NCBI GenBank assembly: GCA_963978905.1
Contig: OZ022259.1
Location: 17,334,068-17,398,067 of the forward strand
DNA length: 64,000 nt
Direction: 5' to 3'
Source of the DNA: Trichostrongylus colubriformis
Taxonomy: Eukaryota; Nematoda; Chromadorea; Rhabditida; Trichostrongylidae
Part shown: piece by piece, positions 1 through 13,000 of the stretch
Position numbering within the stretch: the stretch's first letter is position 1
How the letters are laid out: every line of letters starts with the position of its first letter
The notes under the pieces: model-generated
Told to the model about the DNA's origin: nothing
Databases searched by the model: none
Seen by the model: the letters and a program-made list of their open reading frames with translations, nothing else
Made by a program: the position numbers and the translations under genes

Positions 1-288
1 ACGACCCCGCAGCTCGGTATGCCGTTATGCGGTTATGCAGCCGGGGGAGTCGCTGTGGAGGGGCGGGACAACGATAGCAGCTGGCTGGTTAAGTCTCCGG
101 CCTGTCTTCAGTCCACTCCAGCTAGAGACGCAGAGAACGAGAGAGAGAAAGGGGATTTTCGGGTTCCTATTTCTCGCTTATTTCGCGGTTTTATGTCGTT
201 CTTTCTCTACTACTACATTGCTGAGCACATTGGCTATCATATTCCACAGCATGGCGAATTTACCCCTTCTGGTGTCTTTAAAGACACA
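1..288 (-). repeat. Repeat family S, copy 1 (window edge)
   Basis: Shares a long stretch with the copy at 30770-31055 in the opposite orientation: a GCCGTTATGC-rich end, then GTCTTCAGTCCACT, a GAGAGAGAAAG tract and TTTTCGGGTTCCTATT. Related, more diverged copies lie at 1795-2030 and 15150-15400. No protein frame is conserved between copies, so it is treated as non-coding. The left end may continue outside the window. Confidence 0.7.
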
Positions 289-1023
289 GCAGCTCGCGAT
301 GATTGACTGTACAATTCACATTCGCGAGCAGGCAGCCACTTCCACATCTGAAAAGGTGCACCTTCAGCCAGTGCCACCCAGGGGTCGAGGATAATGGCCG
401 CTTCAGTATGACCCCCGCCCCTCAACGGAGATCAAATATGACCCCCTTTTCAGCATCCGTACAACCTCCCTTGAAGGTGCCCTATGGTACCAGACTATGG
501 CGTCCTGAGAGGAATCCCGCATCGACCGCGGCAAGTCGTACTGATGGCGCCGCGAGTACGCCGCAACGCCACACCCCGCGAAGATAGAAAGATCAGAAGA
601 GAAAAATAATGTACGTTTTTTTCGCCACAGTATAAGGTTTCGCAGAGACAGAGCTGTTCTAGAGAGCTACTGTGAGCGATCTTAATATGATAATAATGAT
701 AAAGATTTAATTAGAATATTCCATTATTGTAATGCGCATTCCTCTCCACTTCGGCGCTGTGACCCTATCGGAGTGTCCTGTGGCACACCCTAGTCCCCTC
801 ATACCATGCTTATGTGCACTTCATGAGCAAAGTGATTTTTTTGGACCTCGCACAATCGCTGTATCAAAACTGTCACAATGCCATGTTCCATACTCATAAA
901 AAGAAATCCCCAACTATTCCTCCGTAGGAAAATTGCTCAATCGAAAATAGTTCATATCAAAATTGTTTGAGTCCACAAATTTAAATTGGCCCCTAATGTA
1001 TACTGTGCATGTTGACTGTTTAG
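289..1023. other. Sequence 5' of the first kinase exon seen; no gene recognised
   Basis: I looked here for the start codon exon of the kinase gene and did not find one that ends with two spare bases and resembles the vertebrate N-terminus. A GC-rich stretch at about 515-575 (GGCAAGTCGTACTGATGGCG) recurs at 19540-19610, 34000-34060 and 56575-56640, so it is repeat-derived. Confidence 0.5.
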
Positions 1024-4000
1024 CGAAGGGACAGCGGAGGAATTCTCACGACTTCTCACACCTGAATCCATCGAATGCCGCACATCACAACAGCTATCAC
1101 TACTTCACGTGATTTGTGCAGGGCAGGGTGATTCGGTTAGACCATCTTTTTCAAAGTTCTCTCCAAAAAACGCTCGGATTTATCTTAAAAATTTCAGCAA
1201 GTCGACAAACTCACAGCTCTGTTGGATGCATGTGGAAGTGATACCACCAAGAAGAAAAATCTCCTATCTCATCTGTCAAACAACGGATTCTCGGCTCTGC
1301 ATGTTGCCGTATATAAGGTGAGGAACAAGCATAACTTCACTGCTTTGTTTCCTTATTTGAAATCCAGTAGGCTTTGAAGCCTCTAGGCCAATGAGGCACC
1401 ATTATGGACGTCGCAGCAAACGTAAGTCACCGCGTGAACCCATGCCATGGTGGCACATCTGCGGTGCACTCGCAGTGCAACTTCCACCAGTCGCTAAGCC
1501 GTCGCGATTTTCACCTCTCGAAACACACCATGAATTTGGATTTATTGAAATTTCAAAAAGTTGATCAAAAGAAAATGCAGGTGGCCTCGAGCAAATATTT
1601 ATTACAGCTACAAAGCCGCACAAGCAATTAGCTGAAGAAAATGAATTAATTTCAGGGTGATTTAGCTTTGGTGAAAAAGCTACTTGAATGTGGTGCTGAT
1701 CCTTGCTTAGGAGGTCGGCACCAGCTGCCTCCACTTCATCTTGCCGCCATGATTGGAAGTTCATCAATAGCACAGGTACTGAGCTTTAAAGACACAAGAA
1801 GGAGTGAATCGGCAGATTGTGGTACAATTGGAGAATATGAAAGTAGAAGTGCTCGGTAGTGTGACAGTAAAAAAGAATGAAAAAAAAACGACGAAAAACC
1901 CGAGAAGCAGTAACTCGAAAGTCCTCTACTTATTTTTTCTCTTTCGCTCCTCTCGGCATCACTAGCCAGTGGGGTAGATGCAGACGAGGAGGGGATAAGT
2001 GAGCCGGATGCGAACGTTGTCTCGCCCTTGCGACAACTCCGCCCGCGGATGAACGGTGTTTACCCTTACGTCAGGAATTCGCACTGCGGCATATCGCAAG
2101 CGAAGCAATGCGGACGAGCTAAAGGCGCTATGCTTTGGGTCCCGAAGCGATCACAAGTCAACAGCGTATCGCGCCTCTAGCATTACCATGTAATCGCTCT
2201 AAGACCCAACTACCGCGACGCGCATAGCTCGCACACACCGCGTCGCATGCCGCTCGTCGTCGTGCGAAATCCTGACATAAGGGTACACACCCGCCGATGA
2301 ACGGCAGCGCGACTCGCAATGGTGCGAAATTGTGTTGAGATTCTATCCCGAGATCCTTCAATGCGAGTTTCGTCACACATCAGCTCCTCTGAACTGGAGT
2401 GTCTGCTCATCGTCAGAGAACATGACTTACAGATCCTCACTTTTTCCTTTACTCGAGGCGATGCCTTTAATTACTAAAAACAATTAATGGATTGTAATAC
2501 TTATTGTAGCCTTGGTGCAATTTTGATTTGGATTTAGTGTCTACTCTGCTGTGTCCCCTCCATATGCCTCACTTGCCACGGCTTTTCCAAGGTGACCACT
2601 GATTCGGCCGTTCAATACTCACAGATACCGCCTTCCTTTCTCCTTGTGGGGAACAACAACTGTTCTTAAAGGGGGAGGGTTGTCAAAGTAGGGGCATCCG
2701 TAAAGGCTATCTCATTCCAAATTGCTGAAAATTTATATTTCAGGCTCTCGTGTCTGATGGCGCTTCCCTGGAAGCTAACGATTTCGTACTTTTCACTGCT
2801 CTACACTGTGCAACATATTTTGCAAACGAGCAGGTACAGTCAATTTCAAGCAACTCCGTCAAAGCATTCGTTTTTCATGTATGGTAGAGCGTTGGTCTGT
2901 GAATGCCGGCAAACGCCAGTTCAGTTTCGCATTCTAAATATGGTAGAACAGGATATATCAATGGGGTCCTATTTTATAATACCACTCACAGTATGGCAAA
3001 GGGTCTTACAGTATTTTGAAAACCATATCACATAAATGAATAGTATGCAAGGTTCGGGATTTCAGCAAGAGAGAAGAGGATTCCAAGTTGCCGAAAAGTG
3101 AGGCATCTGCCGGATTTTTTTTCAATGGGAGATCAAGAAAGGCGTTTTGAAGACACCCCCTGCGCATCAAAGAGGCGGGGCAGCACGCACCGGACCCCCT
3201 CCTACCAGACGCGACTCACGATCACTACAAGATCCTCACCAGGACTAATTATACTTCCCCAAATGCTCGTATTCTAGGTAGTGCGATGTCTTCTGAACTG
3301 CGGTGCTGATGGAAATGTGTGCGGTGGCGTGAAAGACCGTCCACTACACTTGGCCGCTAGTCGAGGACTTTCCGCGATAGCCTCGCTCCTCCTTGAGGCT
3401 GGAGCCGATCGTGAGTCCTTGGTGCCTTCATATAAACCTGCTTCACAATTATCAATCTCTACTGCTTGACTATGCGCCTGTTCTCCCGAATCTGATTGAT
3501 TTTCTCAAAAAGTAGAGATTCTAGGAATGAGTAAAAACCAGATAATTTATTAGCCTTTGATTCTTCCAGTTCTTCAATTGATGGACGTCAATCAGTCACT
3601 TGTTTTCAGCGTCACATGGTTAAGACTGTTCAGCGGTATATCTTGATTTTCAGCTCAACTGCCTGATGACGAGGGGAATCTGCCACTGCATTTTGCAGCC
3701 AAGACCGGCCATATGGCAGTGCTAAACATCCTCCTCAAGAACAGCAGCAATCTGTCAGAGGTACTATTGAGTTTCCGTAATACATTGAGACCATCCAAGG
3801 GGAATTCTGTTGGTCGGGAAATCCGCAAAAGTCAGGCTGTCAGTGGTGCACACGAACCATATTAAAGTGGAATGAGAAGTAGTATTATAAGTAGTCCACC
3901 AACGGAGAAAAAAGCATGTAAAATCGCTGAACAAAAAAAAAGCAGTCCCTCCTCTTTGCGGCCAATTATGGGCCTTGTGTACGAGTTTACAACAAAAAAA

Positions 4001-7000
4001 GGTAGCCTGTACGGGAGACTAAATATGGAGATATGCAGATGAGAAAAATTGCATGCCCATCTTGTCAATATCGGGGCCGGAAATGTTCCGAAGATCAGTC
4101 AATAATCAATGATAGCACACCAGCTCCTCTGTGAGGTTGCGTTCATACCAAATCGAATGAGAGTTTTGGCGCATCGGCGCATCGGCGCATCCGCGATTTG
4201 AGAGAATTGGCGTGCCACGTCACCCTTTTGAACGCGGCACGTGCCAACGTGCGGTTGATTTCTTTTTCTTCTCTTTTCATTTCTTGATCTTTTTCTATGG
4301 CAAATGTCCAAAATCGCGGATGCGCCAATACTCTCATTTTTCAATCGATATGTATCCTATCCATCACGCGAATGCGCCAATTCTCTCAAATCGCGGATGC
4401 GCGGATGCGCCGATACGCCAATGCGCCGATGCGCCAATACTCTCACTTTTTCGATCGATATGTATGTTATCAATCACGCGAATGCGCCAATTCTCTCAAA
4501 TCGCGGATGCGCCGATGCGCCGATGCGCCAATACTCTCATTTTCTAGATCGATACGTATCTTATGCATGACGCGAATGCGCCGATACGCCAATGCGCCGA
4601 TGCGCCAATACACCCATTTTCTGATCGATACGTACCTCATGCATGACGCGAATGCGCCAAAACTCTCATTCAATTTGGTATGAACGCAGCCTGATACACT
4701 TAAAGTCTAGAGAAAACTGACTCAAAGGAATCGTCCACGGAAAGATGAGTTTTTGTGCTACCCATATATTTTTGTTGTATTTACTTAATATGGGTCGCAT
4801 GCAAAGTTTCACACGAAACAGTGAGGATTCCGCTGAAATACAGCTCCTCAAATTCTCGGCCGGGTGGGCGGGGCCTTCGAGTAAAACTCCCGTCCGTCGT
4901 CCGCTGCGGTTGAGGGTGGAGAAGTGGACTGTTTACGTAACTTTCTAATCCTACAATACGTCTCCGCAAGCGACGGACGACGGAGTGGACACTTGCGCGG
5001 AGGCCCCGCCCACCCGGCCGAAAATTTGTAGTGCTTTATTTGGCCGGATTCACTTTTTTCGCGTGAAACTTTGCATGCGGCCTACATTAGGCAAATAGAA
5101 CATAAATATGTGGGTCACAGAGGAACTCATTCTCCGTGGTTGATTCCTTTAACCCATTTGTGACCGCGCCTGTTTTCGAAAATGGTGCGTTCGGACCGGT
5201 ACGCTTGCGGCAAGCCCGGTTGCCAGCCATATATGGCTGAAGTGGTCCGAACCGGCCGACTTGGTGTTAGCCACCAGTAGTCGACACGGTCGCGTATGGG
5301 TGAAAGGAATCGTACGCAAAAAAAGAGTTTTTGTGCTAGCTAAATAATTATGCTGTAATTGCTTAAAGGAATCGTCCACGAAAAATAAGTTTTTGTGTTA
5401 CCCATATGTTTATGTTGTATTTGCCTAATGTTGGCCTCATGCAAAATTTCACGCGAAAAAATGTGAATCTGGCTGAGATACAGCACCACAAAGTGCGGTC
5501 CCAGTGGGCGGGGCCTCCGTGTAAAAGCCTCGTCCCGTCTTCCGCCGCCGTTGGGGACGGAGAATGGGACTGTTTACGTAACCTTCTGTTCCTACAATGC
5601 GTCTCCGACCACGGCGGACGCGGTACGAGGCTTTTACACGAAGGCCCCGCCCACTGGGACCGCACTTTGTGGTGCTGTTTCTCAGCCAGATTCACATTTT
5701 TTCGCGTGAAATTTTGCATGAGGCCAACATTAGACAAATACAACATAAATATATGGCTGACACAAAAACTCATTTTCCGTGGACGATTCCTTTAAGAAAG
5801 GCCGCGTGAAAACTTTCACACGAAAAAGTGAGAAGCCGACTAAGATAAAGCGCTCCAAAACGGCGGACGACGGGGCGAGGCGTTCGAGTGGGTGCCCCGC
5901 CCTGTCGTTCGCCGCGGTCCAAGACGGAGAAAGGCACTGTTTACGTGACTTTCTGTTCCCGCTCTGCGTCTTAGATCGCACCTTTGCTCCTCAGCTCTCT
6001 AGCGTCTACACCCATCCGGACGTCGTGCCCGTTGTCCCTCACTTTATGGGCTGTATGTTGGCCGAACTCTCACTTTTTTGCGTGAAACTTTGCCTGCGGT
6101 CCTTAGTTAGCAAATACAAAACAAACATATAAGTAACAGAGAAACTCATTTTTCCGTGCACTGCTGCTCTAAACTTTGCAGCGGTGAGCCGCTCTGTCAC
6201 GTTTGCATTCAATCCTAGTGTGACTGTTGTAGACTGTGGCCACACGTAACGTTTATGGTGACACTCCGCTTCATCTCGCATGTTATGGTGGACGACTGGA
6301 TGCTACAAAAGCGCTCATTGCTGCTGCTGGATCACACCTAATGGTCTCGGTGGGCTTTTTTTTGAAGTTCAGCAAATTTTATTCGGTCCGTTCAGCTATA
6401 GTAACTGTAACATATGAAAGACTCCGCTCCCGATTAAGCCCTCCGTTCTCCTTACGTCATTGACTTGATCGTAAAATAGGCATCCTTCTGAACATACGAA
6501 ATTACGGTGACGAGTGGTTAATCATCTGATCATGTGAGTGGTAACGATGCATTGTCGATCACGTGAATAGTTCAGAAGAAGCCGATGCGGCTACATCCAT
6601 ACATCTAAATTCAAGTGCACACCGTCCAATAATCTGATTAGTTGCTCACCTTCTTGGACGGGTAGGTCTTTAGATAGCTGCTGAGGCTGCACCTTTGTTA
6701 CAGGTGCGAGGTGCACACTCATAGTGTTGTGCCTGATTAAAGACAGCATTAGGGGTAATGTGGTAATGGAGAAATACCTACAAGAAGTCACTCACATAGT
6801 AGTCCTGGGCCTAAGAAGGTCACCTGTGGCGAAATCCCGGTGAAAAAGCGCCTCTCCAAGCTGTAGAAACGCCGCAAGACGCCGCAACTGCTTATCTGTC
6901 CCACCTCTTGATAAGTCGATCCCGCCTATGGATGACGTAATTCCCGATTGACTGGGATGGGAGCGGCCAAGAAGATGCGGCAAGATCGAAGGTTTTGCGG

Positions 7001-10000
7001 CGCGCTTTCGCAGTTTTAGCTTGGAGTTCACTTCACAGATAGATGCTGTCGTATTTCCAAACATTCCCTCATGTTTACTTGGCAACATGTCAATGGAAAA
7101 CTTGATCAGACTATCCGCCTCTTGACGGACAGGTCGTCCGCGTCGAGAATCAACAGTGGAAAGAGGGTCCTATTTCTTGGGTTTTTGGCCAATTCCATGT
7201 TCTTCACTGTTCTGTAACTAGGCATCTCGACTTTCACATTCACTACTTTTACTTTTCGTCCGACTTTCCCCTAAAGCTGCCTTTAAACACAACCAAGCCA
7301 CCCCCACCCAGCAAAATCACACCTGGCCTTGGACGAATGGACTAATTTCCAACGTGGAGGCTGCTTTCATCATCAAACGGCTGTTTCATTGAACTGTCTT
7401 CTCTTATCGCAGGTTTCCTTCTCTATGTGTGCGCACGTTGGAAATTCGTTCTTCTGAGGCCAGGTGTGATTTGGCTGGGTGGGCGTGGCTTGGTTGTGTC
7501 ATGCACAACGTCCATGAGTGTGCACCGTGCAACCGCAACAATGGCGCAGCCTGCACAGATATCTGAGGACCTACTTGTCCCCTAGAAAGTAAGCCACAAT
7601 CCGATTACCGTGTGATGTACCTTTAAGTGAAACCAAGATATGGAAAGTAGAAGCTATAGAAGGCTTGGAAAATCGGAGCTGGGGCCCTAACAATTAATGA
7701 TCACAATCTGTTGCAATTTCTTGCTTTTGCTCCCTATCGAGAGTGGCGCGAGAACATAGCCCCGTCTCGCTACATCGCCGAGGCTCCATGGGTCACAAGC
7801 GCGATCTTGAAACCTCGAAATTTTGCTTGCAGGAAAACGTGTTTTCTGAGACTCCGCTGCATGCGGCATGTACTGGTGGCAAGTCTATCGAACTGATTGC
7901 ATTTCTGATGAAACAACCGGGAGTTGATCCTAATTATCAAGGACAGGATGGTCATACAGGTATACAACTTTTCGTTATTGGGCAACCAAATTATGAACAA
8001 AGTTTTATCCCATTTCTGTACCGTTGCTAACACCGGTAAACATGGAAAATTGGCTTGTGTGTCATGGCAATGTACTTGGTGCAGTTATGTGTTACTAGTC
8101 CTCTAGAAGATGTTAGGATAGCTATTACACTACACTCGTATCTGTTAACTTACCCTTATCGAAGCACATTTACACATCGTCCCAGGTGGGCGGGGTGATC
8201 TGTGGGCGAGGTTATGTGTTCCGGAAACTCATCGCACAACAAAGTCCAGCCTATGCAACACCACATTCCGACTTCTTCGACTAAACATGTCAATTTCAGC
8301 ACTGCATTCGGCATGTTACCATGGCCATTTACAAATTGTACAGTACCTACTCGAAAATGGGGCTGACCAGTCCCTTGCGGCCCGTACGAACGAACGACCA
8401 GCAGCTGTTCAGCGGACACGTGAGTCTTTTCCTTCAGTTACTAGTGAGTCAATGCCCATACTCTGCGAAAAAGTGCGCCCTTCGCCTGAAAAGCCGGTGG
8501 AGCACGTGATCAACAACACTGCAATGGAAATAAGGAGAAGGTGATAACAAGAAAGAGTATTGATCGCGAAGTTTGCGTTATGGCTGGCGTGCGGCACCTG
8601 CGTTTTGCACACGACGCGCGTTTTCGCGAAGTATGAATGCAGTCCTAGGTGTATGCATACATCAACTATATAACTTTAGCACAATCGACATTCGCGGCTG
8701 CTATTATGGCACTGAACCGTCCAGAAACCTTATCGGGAATATCTTCACGAGACTCTGTGGTGTCCGTTGAGGTGCGTACGATTTTTGAGCCATTCTATTA
8801 CGCCTATCCCACAGCTGCCATAGCGACGCACTTCATTCCCTCAAGAGAAAATTTCGTGGCTTTACAGGATCAACAGACACCCGTGATCTGGGCTTATGAG
8901 AAAGGTCATGACCGCATTGTGGCTCTGCTAAAGCAGTACGCAAACAAACGTCCTGACGCCGATGTGTGTAGTGAGTACAGGTACGCTTATGTGATGAGGC
9001 AATGCTTTATTCTTTCTATCCCTGTAGAGTGGGGCGGAGGTGGTGTAGTGACAGGTGGCGCACACCCCACTCTCATGGTGCGGGGATCAATTCCCGCATC
9101 AACGCCCGTTTAGGCCAACCAGGCCTTCCATCCTTCCGGAGTCGGCAAAATGGCACCAGACTTGTCTGGGAGGGCCAAAGCACTGACTTGTACATCGGCT
9201 GGCCATCGCAAGTCATTGTATAGGCCACATCACATTCACCAGTCACCACGATTCTGAATGGGACTAGAATGTGCGGCGCATCCCGGGAAGAAATTTATTA
9301 ACGTCAAAAAACGTCATCCTTTAACTTTACGTTTAGTCCTGTAGAGTCAAAGCTCAATGGGTGGGTTCCAGGCACAGCAAAATAGCAAACTTTTTGTAAG
9401 TGGCCTCCTACTTGGGCATCTAGTCAATTGGCCGATCGGCCTACGAGTGTGCATGTCGTTATCGGTGCGGCTTGCGTGTTGCTTACTTTAGCGGGTGATT
9501 CAAACCCAACCGTACTACAGCAGAACATGGAAATTATTAGTTTCCACACGTTGCAAGGATACCTGTTGCTTCTATGGGAGTGTATCAAACGTTGAGCGGG
9601 CATCCTATGGCTGTACCTTCATCGCCTATAGAGAGGAGAACTAGTAATAAGGATGAAGTACACACTCAATGATTACTACTGCATGACATGACACTGGGAG
9701 TTTTTATACCGGCTTACTACAGAATATAGCAATGCTAATAATTACATACAAAGGTTAAAACATTATTCAAGGAGGATAGGAACATACCAAAGAATGAGAA
9801 AATATTACAATTCAACTATGTACTGCCGTAATGTAATGAAATCACGTGAGGACTATCATCGATCTGGAGGTGGCGAGATAAATCACAGGGACTGAAGAGT
9901 TGGAGGTTGCATGTCCAGTCCACATGGTTGGCATCCTTGTCGTTGATCTTGTTCCTCAGCGACCTTCAGCATCGTGTGATTGACATGATGACCGTTCCGG

Positions 10001-13000
10001 ACTGCGACAAACTAACGACTGTCATGGTTTGAGCGGGAGCCAGGCTTGGCGATAATTTACCGCGCTCCATACGGCTTCGACCGATTAGCGAACAATAACT
10101 TTAGAGGATCGTTTCATACCGGTGCATGCTACCAGCCTATCCTCTCGCCTGATAGTGCGTGGCCTACGGACATGGGTGAGGGGCGAGAGTGAGAGTGTGT
10201 GGCGGTGTGGAGTGAGAGAGTTCGATACACTCTCACCAGTCCGTAGGTCACGCCCTATCGGACGCTCCGAAATGGGCTGTAGGAGGGGTCGTACGCAAGT
10301 TATGTGAGTGCGCGAGAAGGGTCTTACTGGACCACTCGAAATAGGCAACCCCGCTAATTTATTGTGCATAACATTCTGCAGTGCTGAGAAATGCGCAAGA
10401 AAAGAAGAACGAAAAGAATACAGAGGCGTACCTAATATTATTAGGAAAATCACAATTAAGAACATGCACATCTATCATGGTTTAGAAAAGAAGAGAATGT
10501 AAAACCATGGGAAAAACCGAAATTTCCACGTAGCGCTCTTGCAACTGCACCTGAAGCGAACTAGTGGGAAACCACGCCCCTGTACATGAGCGGCGTGCTA
10601 TGCTACTTGCGACTTCGCAATCGCGGTGACGTCGCAACTGGTGCCTTTTCGCACGCAACCTATTTTGGCAATGGTTGTTGCCATCGATGTGGAAAAGGAA
10701 AAGGAAAGACACGCCCTATCAACTTTACTATTCATTTTATCACACGACTGGCTACAAACATACTGATTCCGTATCCCTTCACTGTACAAAACTTCGAAAT
10801 CGCTGCCAACCCAAATTACAACAAGTTTTTCAGTTCTGGTGACTCCTCCTATACACCGCTTCCCTCACCGATGGGTCGACTACGATCAATGACGAGAGAA
10901 AAGGCTGAGGTTCTACAACTTCGTTCAGCTCTCCCACCAATATTTCATTTGTCTCTAGCCGACATCGATTTTCAGGTAGTACACACTTTGTTATTTTATT
11001 TGCATTCAAATTACGTACAATTATTCCTGATTCTAATTTTAACTACATTAAGGAAGCAATTGGGAGTGGCTCATTCGGCAAAGTCTATAAAGGGAGTTAT
11101 CGCGGGAAAATCGTTGCCATCAAACGGTAAGCTGGAGCTATTAGCAACATCAAAAACCTCTTTTATACTCGGCGACCAGTTACTGGCTCAAGGAGGACGC
11201 GATAGGTTGATATGGTCGAACGTAGTCTTCTACATGACTACTTATGTCCATTTGATAAATCGCTTGGTAGCTTCACATTGGAGTTCGACGATATATTTAT
11301 CGCGGGGCCCTTATTGCGATTGTGTTGCATCGAAGGATCAGCAAACGGTCGCTCGCCTAGTATGAACGCGACTTAATTATGAGAACTTGCACGGTTTACT
11401 TCTAAGCTTGTACATCAACTTACGCCGCTTGCGCGATCAGTGATTCAATCCAATCTTTTATATAGTTCTCAGGAGCACATCGCATGGGTGGTCATAGTGA
11501 ACTTCTAAGTCTAGTCCAATAACAATCTTCGATTTTCGCCAGGAATTTACATTAATCCTTATACCAACCTATCCCTTCTCCTCTTTTCAAAGTAACCGGA
11601 AGGGGTCCGAAAAAAGAGGAAGAAGCAGAGAAATTATTTTAATGAACACTTGGGGTTAGAAGCGATAATCGGTGGAAAACCAGGATTCAAAAGCGCGGCG
11701 CTATGGTGTGTATTCGCATCACATTCGCATCAGCACACTGACTTCCCCTTGTCCGCTGTAGAGATGTCCTTAGTTGTGTCGTAAAGTGTATTTCATTCCA
11801 TTGTGATGATGTGAAATAAGTGAAACAACACACAGCAACAAACCTGTAAAACAATTAAATGAAGAATGAGAAAGCGTGAGAAAAAAGTGTGATGACAAAT
11901 GAAACTTAGTGAATTCACTTCCGACGTCTTGGCAAGGTGTCGTGTGCATTGCGGCAACGGCAAGCCACCGTAATTCCACACTGTAAACAGAATTGCCCTC
12001 TTCATGGTGTCTTCAAATCACCTGATTGGCTGTTATTGCCTGGGAGGTAGGACGATAACTTGTGTATCGACATGTCTACCGAGTTATTGCAAAAGCCAGA
12101 GCGTACTGATATACGTTCGAGATTTTCAATGGAAAGCAAATGGCTGCGCATCCCAAAGACGGCCAAAATTCTTAACTTTTCCACTTAAGGTACCGAGCTG
12201 CAGTGTACGGCTGTAAATCAGAGGTGGAAATGTTGTGCCGTGAGGTATCGATCCTTTCAAAACTCACTCATCCAAACGTGGTCTCGTTCGTCGGTGCAGT
12301 ACTGGATGATCCTAGTGTGAGTTCTACCCAGTGTCGTCGTATGTGATACAACAGTATACGCAGTTTTTCAGCAGTTCGCGATCATCACCGAATTCGTCAG
12401 CAATGGCTCGTTGTTTTCTCTTCTTCACGAGCAGAAGCGGTGCGTCTATTTGGACCAAATATCACTGTTTTCTATGGCAAAGATTGCAGAGTTCTGGAAT
12501 CTCCGCTTCGACTACGAATCTCATTTGACGTAGCTCAAGGCATGCGTTATCTTCACGAAAGTGCAGCGAAGCCCGTAATTCATCGGTGAGTGGAGTGAAA
12601 AAAATCCTTAAAGGCCATTAGTTCGAAGGATATAGATTTCGAGAAATAGCTGGCATTTTGGCAACCTACAACTACAGACCTGAATATTTGTAAAAACCTC
12701 GGTGTGAAAGCCTAGACTCTGCGGCAGAAAACGCTTGCTTCAGTAGAAAAAACGACTCAAATGCGCATTCCATGATAAACAGACAACTCAACTATTCCCT
12801 CTGAAAATGAAATAAAGCGGTCTGTAACCACGGCAACCATACTTCCACAGCTCAAAATCGTGCGTCAGGGGTGTTCGGTATGTACAGTCCATTTCGGAGC
12901 GCTTGATAGGACGTGGCCTACAGACTTGAGTGAGAGGGTATTGAACTCTCTCACCCCGCCACACACTCCCACTCTCGCCACTCAGGCCACGCCCTATCTA

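Larger units (their letters stand above)
1202..8980 (+). other. Ankyrin-repeat part of the TNNI3K-like gene
   Basis: Exons 2-11 encode successive ankyrin repeats recognisable by their A/P-LH-x-A cores: [78 protein letters not shown] and the degenerate [11 protein letters not shown]. Exon boundaries usually fall close to repeat boundaries. Exon 10 (8680-8771) encodes a Ser/Ala-rich insert of about 31 residues before the last repeat; its length is longer than the vertebrate linker there, but phase requires it. Ankyrin repeats in this family serve protein binding. Confidence 0.9.

Noticed and set aside
4290..4690. Considered as a CRISPR-like array
   Set aside because: Units are irregular tandem repeats bounded by transposon inverted ends in a eukaryotic intron; there are no unique spacers.
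5363..5795. Overlapping open frames of about 130 codons on both strands
   Set aside because: They translate the two arms of one palindromic MITE and are mirror images; the same happens in all family A and C elements.
9031..9115. SINE head considered as a tRNA gene
   Set aside because: The sequence does not form a complete tRNA, is followed by the SINE body, and is repeated in similar form at many loci.
10586..11365. 259-codon open frame on + through the kinase gene
   Set aside because: It runs through intron sequence and only partly shares frame with the true exons at 10834-10975 and 11053-11126; the spliced model explains the region better.
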